Source of the DNA: Ilumatobacter coccineus YM16-304
Lineage (GTDB): Bacteria; Actinomycetota; Acidimicrobiia; Acidimicrobiales; Ilumatobacteraceae
Length of the DNA: 64,000 nucleotides
Assembly (NCBI RefSeq): GCF_000348785.1
Contig: NC_020520.1
Span: forward strand, 2,356,001-2,420,000
Reading direction: 5' to 3'
Shown here: positions 17,730 through 26,682 of the stretch, piece after piece
Numbering within the stretch: the stretch's first letter is position 1
Layout of the letters: every line of letters begins with the position of its first letter
Notes under the pieces: model-generated
Databases searched by the model: none
Told to the model about the DNA's origin: nothing
Seen by the model: only the letters and a program-made list of their open reading frames with translations
Translations under genes and position numbers: made by a program

Positions 17730-17992
17730 CTCGACGACCGTAGTGGGTCGATGGCCGACCCGCACCTGATGCTCTCGGCGCGGCGGTGTCCGATGACGTC
17801 TCGATGACGCGTCGGTCGGCACGGTGATGCCGTGATCGACGTGACGACCGAAGCCCAGGTGAGCGGTGCGAACAGGGCCGCGGTCGCCGGTCGAGTCCAC
17901 CCACGCGCGGCCGGCTCCGGCGAGTCGGGGAACGCGATGTGATGCCCGGGGTAGTGTCGCCAGCGAGTGGTCGCCACCGGAGGGAGGTGAGG

Positions 17993-20900
17993 ATGGCCCG
18001 ACCGTTTCGCTTTCAGCCGCCAGAGCTCGCAGACTCCGTCGCGATCCGAGCGGGCGTCCAGGCGACGCTGGCCGGACGATTCGATCGGCGCGTCACCGTC
18101 GTCAGAGCCGGGGCGGGGTTCGGGAAGACGACGGCCTTGGCGCAGGCGTTCGAACAGAACCGTCTGAACCCGCTGGGTGCCGACATCTGGTTGGGCTGTG
18201 AACCGGGCGATGCCGACGCAGCACAGTTCGCCGGGGCGCTCTCGTCGGCGTTCGATCTCGACGAGACCCGCCTGCCTGCTGATGTCGTCGGAGCCGTGGT
18301 CGAAGCGATCGGGAGTCGGTCTCCAGCGGCGGTCGCCCTCGTCCTCGACGACGTGCACCACCTCGTCCCCCAAGACAATGACGGGGCATCGGGAATCGTC
18401 GACGACCTGATCGATCGGCTACCGACCAACGGGCATGTGGTCCTCGCGGGTCGCACGATGCCGCCGGTCGCGCTGACGCGACTGGAGCTGACCGGACAAT
18501 GCGTCACCATCGGCGAGGCCGACCTGGCGCTCGACGACGAGCAAGTGGCAGCGCTGCTCGGGGCCGCACCCGACGGCGGAGTCGAGTTCGGAGGTTGGCC
18601 CGCGCTCGTGCAACTCGCGCGCTCCGGTCGCGCACGACGCTTCGTCGACGAGGAGGTGTTGCGGTGGCTCGACGACGACGAACTGGCGGTGGTCAGGACG
18701 CTGGTCGAGTTGGGGGAGTGCGACACGTCGACGCTCGACCGACTGACCGGTGGTGACACGGAGCGCTTGCTCGACGCCCTCCCGATGGTCGCCCGTCGAA
18801 ACGACCGATGGGAAGCGCACGATCTGTGGTCGGACCTGCTCGGCCGCCAGCCCGATGACACTGTCGTCGAGTTGCGGTGTCGAGCGGCTGTACTCGCCCT
18901 CGACGATCGCGCCGGGTCGAAAGCGGTGGAGGTGCTGCTGCCAGTGGCCGATCGTTGCGGCGACGTGCTCGACTCGGCGCTGCGGACGGCGCTGCTGGCG
19001 AGCGATCACCTCGACCCGTCGATGCTGCGGCGTTGGAATCAGGCACTCGGCGGGTCGAACGGCGACGCCGTCGATCCGGCGGCAGGCCCGGGCGAGGCGC
19101 CGGACGCGCGGAACGTACCGGCTGGTGCCGATGCGCTCGACGATGGTGCGCGGCATCCGGCGCGCGAGCTGCTCGCGGGGTTGGTGGCCCGTCTCGACAA
19201 TCCGGGTGGGGAGGAGTGCCAGCGCCTCCTGCGAAGTTCGGCCGAGCGCTTCGATGCGCTCGGTGACGCGCCGGCCAGCGTCGCCGCGCTGTCGTCGCTG
19301 GCGTACGCCTACCACGCCCGCCGCGATGTCGAAGGGCTGATCTGGGCGTTCGGTCGTCTCGGAGCGCTCGCCGCCGACGGTGTGGCCGACGCGCTGCCGT
19401 ACCCGCTGCTCGCGGGAGCGATGGTCGCGACGTCGGCGTCCGATCCGGTCGAGGTGCTGGAGCACACCGAACGGCTCGTGGCGATGTCGCTGCCGCGCGA
19501 GATCCGGGCCATCTCCTTGTGGTTCCACGCGAATGCCCTCCAGAACCTCGGCCGAGACTCGGTGGCGGCAGCGGAGGAGTGTTACGAGATCGGCCTGCCG
19601 CTGCCGGGCATGGCGATGATCCACACCGGTGCGCGCTGGCGGGCCGGCATGGTGCGCGACCTGATCGAACACCCGACGCAGCCACTCGATGGGGAACGAG
19701 ACCGGTTTCTGTCGGCGACCTGGCTCACCCCGCTGTACGCGACGCTCGGTGACCTCGACGAGGCTCGCAAGCACCTCGCGATCGTCGAGACGTCGGCCGG
19801 AGACATCAGCCAGTGGCAGACCACCGGCAGCGTGGCCATCCCGAAGGCGACACTGGCGTATGCGGAAGGTCGCCTCGACGACGCGCGTGCGATCGCCCGC
19901 GAGTTCCTCGACGTCACGCCCGAGCGAGGGCAGGGGCACTTCTATCGCCAGTTCGCCATCGGGCTGCTGTACCCGCTGGTGCCCGAGACTCGGGCGTGGT
20001 TCGATGCGTGCGCGTCGGACGATCCCGAGCGGTTTGGACCGTTCTACCGACGTGACCACGACCTCGTCCGGGCGTTGGTCGCGGTCGACGAAGACGGAGA
20101 TCCCGAACCGCTGCGCGCACTGGAGTTCCCGTCGACCGCCGGCGAGATGATGCCATCGCTCGGACTGCTCAACGGTTCGACGCTGCTGGCGTGTGCGGTC
20201 GGTGTGGGCCGAACCGACATCGACGATCTGGTCGACGACTTCGTCGACCTGCACGGTGTGCGCGCCCGCGAGCGCTGGCACACCCTCGTCGAGCACCCGA
20301 CCGCTGAGGTGGCGGCGGGGGCGCGTCAGCTCGTCGAGTCGATTCCGGTCAGACCGGCCGAGCAGCGTCGGCTCGCCGTCCTCGGTGACACGCGATTCTC
20401 GATCGGTGGCGTGGCGGTCGACTCTGCCGATTGGCGCAGGGAGCGCGTACGCGCCTTGCTCACGTATCTGGTGCTTCATCCGAACTGCACTCGCGAACAG
20501 GCGATGGCCGCGCTCTGGCCCGACTCGGCCGACGTCTCGGCGCGACGAAATCTGCGGTCGACGCTCAACGTGTTGCAGGCGGTGCTCGAACCCGAGCGGG
20601 CGGGAGGCGATGCGCCCTTCTTCGTCCGGTCGAGCGGACAGCGGCTCCGTCTCGTGCTCGCCGACACTCGTGCCGACGGCGCCACCGACGGGCTGCTCGT
20701 CGACGTCGACGACTTCGAAGCGCAACTCGACGAAGCCACACGCCTCGAGCGCTCGGGCGTGTCGTCGATGTCGATCGCCCACTATGGCCGCGCCGTCGAC
20801 GCCTACCAGGGCGACCTGCTTCCCGAGTGCTTCGACGACTGGGCGGTGTTCGAGCGCGATCGACTCCGCAGCCGTGCCGTGTCTGCAGGGGTGCGCCTCG

Positions 20901-21139
20901 CCGAGCTGCTCATCGCCACCGGCGACCCCGACGGTGCCGTCGACGCGGCGTCGCGAACGCTCGTGATCGAGCCGTGGTCGGAACCGGCGCACCGTGCGCT
21001 GATCGCGGCCCACCTCGAACGAGGGGACGTGGCCGCTGCCCGCCGGGCGCTCGACACGTGTTCGGCGACCCTCGCCGACTTCGGCGGGCCGTCGGAAGCA
21101 GCGACGATGGAGCTCACCCGTCGGCTCGCTCGTCGCTGA
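17993..21139 (+). CDS. Large ATPase/BTAD transcriptional regulator
   Basis: 1048 aa. The N-terminal P-loop ATPase has Walker A AGAGFGKTT near residue 40 and Walker B VALVLDDVHH near 115, as in MalT/LuxR-LAL and STAND proteins. A long helical TPR-like middle follows. The C-terminal part has an OmpR-like winged helix (LLTYLVLHPNCTREQAMAALWPD) and a bacterial transcriptional activation domain (AVDAYQGDLLPECFDDWAVFERDRL), as in SARP regulators. The start ATG follows GGAGGGAGGTGAGG, a strong SD. It is divergent from the selenoprotein gene across a 263-bp region. The effector and targets are unknown. Confidence 0.88.
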   Translation: MARPFRFQPPELADSVAIRAGVQATLAGRFDRRVTVVRAGAGFGKTTALAQAFEQNRLNPLGADIWLGCEPGDADAAQFAGALSSAFDLDETRLPADVVGAVVEAIGSRSPAAVALVLDDVHHLVPQDNDGASGIVDDLIDRLPTNGHVVLAGRTMPPVALTRLELTGQCVTIGEADLALDDEQVAALLGAAPDGGVEFGGWPALVQLARSGRARRFVDEEVLRWLDDDELAVVRTLVELGECDTSTLDRLTGGDTERLLDALPMVARRNDRWEAHDLWSDLLGRQPDDTVVELRCRAAVLALDDRAGSKAVEVLLPVADRCGDVLDSALRTALLASDHLDPSMLRRWNQALGGSNGDAVDPAAGPGEAPDARNVPAGADALDDGARHPARELLAGLVARLDNPGGEECQRLLRSSAERFDALGDAPASVAALSSLAYAYHARRDVEGLIWAFGRLGALAADGVADALPYPLLAGAMVATSASDPVEVLEHTERLVAMSLPREIRAISLWFHANALQNLGRDSVAAAEECYEIGLPLPGMAMIHTGARWRAGMVRDLIEHPTQPLDGERDRFLSATWLTPLYATLGDLDEARKHLAIVETSAGDISQWQTTGSVAIPKATLAYAEGRLDDARAIAREFLDVTPERGQGHFYRQFAIGLLYPLVPETRAWFDACASDDPERFGPFYRRDHDLVRALVAVDEDGDPEPLRALEFPSTAGEMMPSLGLLNGSTLLACAVGVGRTDIDDLVDDFVDLHGVRARERWHTLVEHPTAEVAAGARQLVESIPVRPAEQRRLAVLGDTRFSIGGVAVDSADWRRERVRALLTYLVLHPNCTREQAMAALWPDSADVSARRNLRSTLNVLQAVLEPERAGGDAPFFVRSSGQRLRLVLADTRADGATDGLLVDVDDFEAQLDEATRLERSGVSSMSIAHYGRAVDAYQGDLLPECFDDWAVFERDRLRSRAVSAGVRLAELLIATGDPDGAVDAASRTLVIEPWSEPAHRALIAAHLERGDVAAARRALDTCSATLADFGGPSEAATMELTRRLARR

Positions 21140-21194
21140 TCCGCGCCACGCTGCGTCGTCGGCCCGTTCTGAGCGGATAGCATCAGCGCAGCTC

Positions 21195-21266
21195 ATGTCC
21201 GACGATCACAAACCCTCGATGGACCGCTCTCTGCGTGCGGTCCATCATCCTCCGAGTCCGCGATGA
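21195..21266 (+). CDS. Possible 23-residue leader peptide before the CNNM gene
   Basis: An ATG at 21195 opens a 23-codon frame beginning MSDDHKPSMDRS and ending HHPPSPR. Its TGA overlaps the ATG of the next gene (ATGA at 21263). A hairpin with 10-bp arms lies inside it. An acidic N-terminus and a proline-rich end resemble leader peptides that sense Mg2+ through ribosome instability, and the downstream family includes Mg2+ transport proteins. The SD is weak, so this may be chance. Confidence 0.35.
   Translation: MSDDHKPSMDRSLRAVHHPPSPR
21218..21246 (+). promoter_or_regulatory. Hairpin in the leader of the CNNM operon
   Basis: Perfect 10-bp arms 21218-21227 and 21237-21246 with a 9-base loop, ending 16 bp before the CNNM start. 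It could cover the ribosome site, or terminate or pause transcription. No T-tract follows. Confidence 0.55.
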
Positions 21267-22612
21267 CTGAAGTGCTCGGGTTAGTCGGCGTCGTCGCGCT
21301 GATCGCCGCGAACGGCTACTTCGTTGCCGCGGAGTTCGCGTACGTCGCGGCGCGTCGTCAACGGTTCGCCGAGGCGGCAGCAGAAGGCGACCGCAAGTCC
21401 GCTCGGGCGCTCGACGTCCACAAGCGTCTGAGCTTCATGCTCTCGGGTGCCCAGCTGGGCATCACGATCACGTCGCTCGTGCTCGGTTTCATCGCTCGTC
21501 CGGCCATCGCCGGCGTCATCGAAGGGCCGCTCGAAACGCTCGGTGTGCCCGAGAGCAGCGCCTTCGGCATCTCGCTCACGATCGCGTTCGTCATCGCCAC
21601 GATCGCGCAGATGGTGTTCGGCGAACTCGCTCCGAAGAACCTGGCGATCGCCAAGCCCGAGCCGGTCGCCCGTGCGGTTGCTCGTTCGACGCTGCTCTTC
21701 ATGAAGGTGGCGAGCCCGCTCATCAAGCTGTTCGACGGGTCGGCCAACAAGCTGCTCCGCATGATCGGCATCGAACCGGTCGAAGAGCTGCACGGCGCGG
21801 TGTCGGCCGACGAACTCGACCTCATCGTCGATTCCTCCGCCGAGAGCGGGCACCTGACGATGTCGCAGGCGGCGCTGCTCGAACGTGCCATCGACTTCGG
21901 TGAACTCGAAGCCTCCGACGCCATGGTCGCATGGAACAAGGTCGACACGATCGACGGCACCGCCAACGCCGCGGCGTTGCGCGATGCGATGGCAACGAGG
22001 CGCTCGCGCTTCCCGGTGGTCGATGCCGACGGCAAGGTGCAGGGCATCGTCCACGCGAAAGACCTCCTCGGCGTCGACCGCAACGAGTACGAGACCACCG
22101 CGGTGGCAACGCTCATGCACGACGTGATCGCCGTGCCCGAGGCGGCCAGCCTCGACGCAGTGCTCGTGCAACTCCGCACGCACTCGACCGAGATGGCGCT
22201 GGTGATCGACGAGTACGGCGGCCCCGCCGGCATCATCACGCTCGAAGACATCGTCGAAGAACTGGTCGGCGAGATCGAAGACGAGTACGACCCCACCGAG
22301 CCGATCGAGCAGGTCGAGGTCGCTCCGGGCGTCTGGAACATCGCTGCCACGTCACGTCCCGACGAGATCGAGCGGGCAACCGGATTCCAGCTGCCCGACG
22401 GGGAGTACGACACGGTGGCCGGCCTGGTCCTCGACCGTCTCGAACGCCTCGCCGAGGTGGGTGACGCGGTCGTCGTCGACGGCGTGCGTATCGAAGTGCT
22501 CGCCATCGACGGATACGGCATCGATCAGGTGATGCTGCAGATCGATCCCGACAGTGACGACATCGAGGGCAACGAGACCGACGCCGCCGACGAGCACGGA
22601 GATCACGAATGA
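21263..22612 (+). CDS. CNNM/CBS-domain membrane protein (HlyC/CorC family)
   Basis: 449 aa. The DUF21/CNNM transmembrane domain (about 1-190) has conserved NGYFVAAEFAYVAARR and three or four hydrophobic segments. A tandem CBS pair follows (about 205-330, SRFPVVDADGKVQGIVHAKDLL and ALVIDEYGGPAGIITLEDIVEELVGEIEDEYD), then a CorC_HlyC domain (about 350-430). Members are linked to Mg2+/Co2+ efflux or Na+-coupled transport. It overlaps its downstream paralogue by four bases, so the two probably form a heteromer. Confidence 0.9.
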   Translation: MTEVLGLVGVVALIAANGYFVAAEFAYVAARRQRFAEAAAEGDRKSARALDVHKRLSFMLSGAQLGITITSLVLGFIARPAIAGVIEGPLETLGVPESSAFGISLTIAFVIATIAQMVFGELAPKNLAIAKPEPVARAVARSTLLFMKVASPLIKLFDGSANKLLRMIGIEPVEELHGAVSADELDLIVDSSAESGHLTMSQAALLERAIDFGELEASDAMVAWNKVDTIDGTANAAALRDAMATRRSRFPVVDADGKVQGIVHAKDLLGVDRNEYETTAVATLMHDVIAVPEAASLDAVLVQLRTHSTEMALVIDEYGGPAGIITLEDIVEELVGEIEDEYDPTEPIEQVEVAPGVWNIAATSRPDEIERATGFQLPDGEYDTVAGLVLDRLERLAEVGDAVVVDGVRIEVLAIDGYGIDQVMLQIDPDSDDIEGNETDAADEHGDHE

Positions 22613-23946
22613 TCGCCGCACTCCTCGCTGCCGAAGAAGGCATCACCGTCAACTGGCTCTCGCTCGCGGTGGCCATCGTGCTGCTCGCGCTCAACGGCTT
22701 CTTCGTGGCCGCTGAGTTCGCGCTGCTCGCCTCGCGCCGGTCGCGCATCGAACAACTCGCCGCCGACGGCAACGCTCGCGCCAAGTCGGCGCTCCGCGGA
22801 ATCCGTGAACTCACGCTGATGCTCGCTGGTGCCCAGCTGGGCATCACGATGTGCTCGCTCGGCCTCGGTCTCGTCGCCGAACCTGCGGTCGCGGCCATCA
22901 TCGAAGGCGCGTTGGGCGAGTGGTTCACGCTCTCCGACACGGCGACGCACATCATCGGTTTCACCCTGGCGCTCTCGCTCGTCGTGTTCCTGCACATGGT
23001 CGTGGGCGAGATGGCTCCGAAGTCGTGGGCGATCTCGCATCCCGAGGATTCGGCGATGAAGCTGGCCCGTCCGTTCCGGATGTTCGTCACCATCTTCCGT
23101 CCGATCATCTGGTTCATGAACACGATCGCCAACGGCGTGGTTCGCCTGGTCGGCGTCGAGCCGCAAGACGAACTCGCCATGGCGCACTCGCCCGACGACC
23201 TCCGTCTCCTGCTCGACGAGTCGGCCGGCCACGGCGGGTTGGCGGCGACCGAGCACGAGTTGCTCACCCGCTCGCTCGAACTCTCCGGGTTGACGGCAGC
23301 CGACGCCATGACCGTGCGTCGCGACATCATCGCGGTGTCGTCCGATTCGACCGCCGACGTCGCCGCAGCCGAAGCACACCGCACGGGGCGGAGCCGGATC
23401 ATCGTCTTCGAAGGTGATCTCGATCACGTCATGGGCTTCGTGCACGCCAAGGACCTGTTGCGGCTGCCGCACGGCACGTGGGCGAACACGGCGGTGGGCG
23501 GCCTCGCTCGCCGTGTGATGGTCACCCCCGAGCATCACCGGGTCGAAGATCTCCTGCTCGAGATGCGCACCGAACGCCAGCATGTCGCGCTCGTCATCGA
23601 CGAGCACGGCACCGTGGTCGGCCTCGTGACGCTCGAAGACGTGATCGAAGAGCTCATCGGTGACTTCCACGACGAGTCCGACCACCGGCTCGGCGACTGC
23701 GTCAAGCTCAGCGACGGCACGTTCCGCGTCAACGGCACGTTGCGCCCCGACCAGTTCGAGGAGTGCACCGGCGTGCCGCTGCCCGAAGGGGAGTGGCAGA
23801 CCGTGGCGGGCTATGTGATCGCTGCGCTCGACGAGATCCCCAGCGTCGGTGACCGAGTGTCGACCGAGATCGCCGAGTTCGAGGTGCTGGCGATGGACGC
23901 CTATGCCATCGACTCGCTCCGCGTTCGCATCACCGTCTCCGGCTGA
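22609..23946 (+). CDS. CNNM/CBS-domain membrane protein, second paralogue
   Basis: 445 aa, the same architecture as the preceding gene: CNNM membrane domain starting NGFFVAAEFALLASRRSR, CBS pair (SRIIVFEGDLDHVMGFVHAKDLL, ALVIDEHGTVVGLVTLEDVIEELIGDFHDE) and a C-terminal CorC_HlyC domain. Its ATG overlaps the upstream stop (ATGA). The two proteins are clearly diverged, so this is an old duplication of the kind often kept as adjacent pairs in actinobacteria. Confidence 0.9.
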   Translation: MIAALLAAEEGITVNWLSLAVAIVLLALNGFFVAAEFALLASRRSRIEQLAADGNARAKSALRGIRELTLMLAGAQLGITMCSLGLGLVAEPAVAAIIEGALGEWFTLSDTATHIIGFTLALSLVVFLHMVVGEMAPKSWAISHPEDSAMKLARPFRMFVTIFRPIIWFMNTIANGVVRLVGVEPQDELAMAHSPDDLRLLLDESAGHGGLAATEHELLTRSLELSGLTAADAMTVRRDIIAVSSDSTADVAAAEAHRTGRSRIIVFEGDLDHVMGFVHAKDLLRLPHGTWANTAVGGLARRVMVTPEHHRVEDLLLEMRTERQHVALVIDEHGTVVGLVTLEDVIEELIGDFHDESDHRLGDCVKLSDGTFRVNGTLRPDQFEECTGVPLPEGEWQTVAGYVIAALDEIPSVGDRVSTEIAEFEVLAMDAYAIDSLRVRITVSG

Positions 23947-24076
23947 TTGCGCGGCGGCGAGAGGCGAAGGGGCTGGCCTCCTGCAGCGGTCGGCGAGGGG
24001 CCGACCGGGGTCGTTCGGCTTCGTCGCTTCCACTCGAACGTCGACGAGCGTGAGTGATCGGGTTAGTGTCCGCAAC

Positions 24077-26536
24077 ATGTCGATTTATCGGACGCGTGGA
24101 CAACGAGCGATGGGGGCGGTGGCGGTCTTCGGAATGGCGGTGGGCGGTTTCGGCGGCGTGGTCGGCGCCGACTGGGATCAGGAGTACGACTCCGCCGATC
24201 CGGTCGACTCCTCGGGCTTCCTCGACATCGCGGCGACGCCGGATGGTGAAGCGTTCGTTCTCGGTCACCACTCGGGTGACTTCGAATCGCTGAGCGCCGG
24301 ACTGCAGTACTCGCCGTTCGTCCAGTTTCGGGATGTCGACGGCGATGTGGTCTGGACCGAGGGACTCGACCTCGACGAGACGTGCACCTCGATGACCCCA
24401 CGTCAAGGGACGAGGGGCATCACCGTCGATGTCGAGGCCGTCTTCTCGTTGACTACCTGCTCGGGCGATCACCTCGTCGTCGCCGACGCTGCCGGAGTGG
24501 TCGCCGTTCGCACGTTCGAGCGCGACGTCGATGATCCCGAGGCAGGCCCTGTCGACGGGATCTTCCTGGCGGGCGTCGACCCGACAGGTGGGGCTCACGT
24601 GCTCAGCGCCGAGTCACGCATCATCGACGGTGGGTCCGACGAGATGATGGTGACCCAGTTCGACCGGACGCTGGCCGTCGACTCGATGACCTCGGTGGCG
24701 AGCCACGTTCTCGTTCCGCCGGCCGGGGAGAGGCCGAGTGGTGTGCACGTCGATGCCTCGGGGGCCACGCTGATCCTGAGTTCGACGCGACCACCGCTGG
24801 CACACCTCGAAGGGGAGAGCACGCTGGTACGCGTGTCACCCGACGGCGCGTCGCTGACCGGTGCGAGCATGGGTGCGGTCGAGTGCGGCCGCGCCCGGAT
24901 CATTCGCGCCGCGGACGACGTCGGGGTGCTGAAGTGCCGTGAGTTGGCTGAGCGGGACGAGTTCGGCGAACGGAATGAGTACCGGCTCGACACATACGGG
25001 CTCGATGACTTCAGTACGCCCAGTTCGTCGTACGTACTCGACGCTGCCAGCGCGAATCCGCAACTGATCTCGATGTTGGCGTACGACGAGGTGACACCGT
25101 CGACCGACGGCTCGGTTCTCGGAACCGGCTACTCCCGGCAGTACATCAGGGTGACGGGTGACGACCCGAGCTTCTGGGTCTACGCCGAGTTCGCTGATCC
25201 ATACGCCCATGAGGACGGGCGGCTGCAGCGATCGTTCGATTCGATCGGCACCGACATCGTCGAGGTGGGCATCGTGGATGCGCCGTACGACGGCTACTAC
25301 GAGGACTACGCCGTCGCTCGACTCGTCGAGGCGCCGCACGCGTACATCGAACGGACGGCGTTTCCGAATCTCACGGCGATCCAGTCGGCTCGATATGTCG
25401 ACACCCGACCGACCGGTTCGACTGTCGATGGCGGAGAGAGCGACACGGGGCGGTTGCGCGCTGGGTCGGTCACCGAGTTCCAGATCGCCGGGCGAGCAGC
25501 GATCCCCGACGGGTCGGTCGCCGTCTTCGCCAACCTCACCGCAGTCAACCCGTCCGGCAACGGCTACCTCACCGGGTTCCCCTGCGGAGGCTCGCAGCCT
25601 GACGCCTCGTCGCTCAACTATCGCGGTGGAACCACCGCGGGCAATCACACCTTGGTCCCCCTCGACGACGCAGGAGCGCTGTGCGTGTACTCGTCAGCCG
25701 AAACCGACGTGGTGATCGACATCGGTGGCTTCTATGGCGTCGGCGACGAGTTGGGGCCCGTGACGCCCGCTCGTCTGCTCGACACTCGGACGAACGGCAC
25801 CACGATCGACGGGCTGGCGGTCGGCGGAGGACAGCGGGCCTCTGGCGTCGAGATCGAGGTTCCGGTCCACGGACGCGGCGGCGTACCAGACGAGGCGACC
25901 GAGGTCGTCGTCAACCTGTCGGCGATCTCGAGTTCAGGCGTCGGGTTCGCCGTCGCCTACGCGTGTGGCGGAGCGATCGGGGGAGTGTCGGCGATCAACT
26001 ACGCCCCCGGTGCGGTGTCGAACAACCTGGCGATCGTCGAGATCGGCGACAACGGGTCGATCTGCTTCAAGACTTCCCGGCCCACCGATCTGACCGTCGA
26101 CGTCACCGGGTGGCTCGGGGAGGATTCGACGCTCGACACGTCGTTCCAGTTCCGGGCGCTCGACACTCGCGCGTGGGTCGGCCAGGAGATCCCGCCTGAC
26201 CTGCCGGAGTGGGAGCGTGACTGTTGCCGCATCGACCCGGCCGACGTCCAGTCGATCTACCTCGGCGACTACTTCACTGGTCGACCAGTCGACGCTGCAT
26301 TCGTCAACGTGACCGCGATCAACCCCTCGGCGAACGGCTTCGTGTCGATCTTCCCGTGCATCTACGAGCGGGAGGACCTCGGCCGGACCGAGACGTCGGT
26401 GCTGAACTTCTCGGCGGGGGTGACGTCGGGGAACACCGCACTCGTCGGCGGCATCAACCCGTCGGAGGCCGCGGAGTTCTGCGTCTACTCGTCCGCCAGC
26501 ACCCACCTCGTCATCGACGTCATCGCCCAAGGCTGA
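24077..26536 (+). CDS. Secreted protein with three C-terminal DTR-type beta repeats
   Basis: 819 aa with an N-terminal signal peptide (basic start, then a hydrophobic [19 protein letters not shown] segment). Residues about 40-430 look like a beta-rich, perhaps propeller-like, region ([21 protein letters not shown]). Three repeats of about 125 aa begin near residues 438 ([10 protein letters not shown]), 563 ([10 protein letters not shown]) and 692 (FRALDTRAW). Each contains an Asn-Leu/Val-Thr-Ala strand, a ...GNGY/GFxx-P-C Cys pair and an IDxxG end. These repeats recur in other proteins of this window. The function is unknown; surface or extracellular adhesion is a guess. The start is ATG 24077. 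Confidence 0.75.
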   Translation: MSIYRTRGQRAMGAVAVFGMAVGGFGGVVGADWDQEYDSADPVDSSGFLDIAATPDGEAFVLGHHSGDFESLSAGLQYSPFVQFRDVDGDVVWTEGLDLDETCTSMTPRQGTRGITVDVEAVFSLTTCSGDHLVVADAAGVVAVRTFERDVDDPEAGPVDGIFLAGVDPTGGAHVLSAESRIIDGGSDEMMVTQFDRTLAVDSMTSVASHVLVPPAGERPSGVHVDASGATLILSSTRPPLAHLEGESTLVRVSPDGASLTGASMGAVECGRARIIRAADDVGVLKCRELAERDEFGERNEYRLDTYGLDDFSTPSSSYVLDAASANPQLISMLAYDEVTPSTDGSVLGTGYSRQYIRVTGDDPSFWVYAEFADPYAHEDGRLQRSFDSIGTDIVEVGIVDAPYDGYYEDYAVARLVEAPHAYIERTAFPNLTAIQSARYVDTRPTGSTVDGGESDTGRLRAGSVTEFQIAGRAAIPDGSVAVFANLTAVNPSGNGYLTGFPCGGSQPDASSLNYRGGTTAGNHTLVPLDDAGALCVYSSAETDVVIDIGGFYGVGDELGPVTPARLLDTRTNGTTIDGLAVGGGQRASGVEIEVPVHGRGGVPDEATEVVVNLSAISSSGVGFAVAYACGGAIGGVSAINYAPGAVSNNLAIVEIGDNGSICFKTSRPTDLTVDVTGWLGEDSTLDTSFQFRALDTRAWVGQEIPPDLPEWERDCCRIDPADVQSIYLGDYFTGRPVDAAFVNVTAINPSANGFVSIFPCIYEREDLGRTETSVLNFSAGVTSGNTALVGGINPSEAAEFCVYSSASTHLVIDVIAQG

Positions 26537-26576
26537 GTCGCGGTGCGGCGCTCTGGTCGGGATCCGGCCACGTCCA

Positions 26577-26623
26577 GTCTGGTCGGGAAGGGTTCCTGAA
26601 TCCGGAACTGAGGCGGACCAGAC
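26577..26623 (+). terminator. Imperfect hairpin after the secreted-protein gene
   Basis: Arms GTCTGGTC (26577-26584) and GACCAGAC (26616-26623), with an inner GGTTCC/GGAAC stem. It lies between the secreted-protein gene and the uvrB LexA box. Confidence 0.4.
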
Positions 26624-26650
26624 CAGAGCCGGCCGAACCTCGGCGCTGTA

Positions 26651-26664
26651 CGAACATCTGTTCT
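26651..26664 (+). promoter_or_regulatory. LexA (SOS) box of uvrB
   Basis: CGAAC-ATCT-GTTCT, nine of ten half-site bases matching the actinobacterial SOS consensus CGAAC-N4-GTTCG. It is 18 bp before the uvrB ATG, where LexA would block initiation. Confidence 0.8.
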
Positions 26665-26682
26665 GGCGGTACAATCGTCGGG

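Noticed and set aside
18419-21196. A long antisense gene opposite the BTAD regulator
   Set aside because: Arg/Val/Asp-rich shadow frame without start signals or domains.
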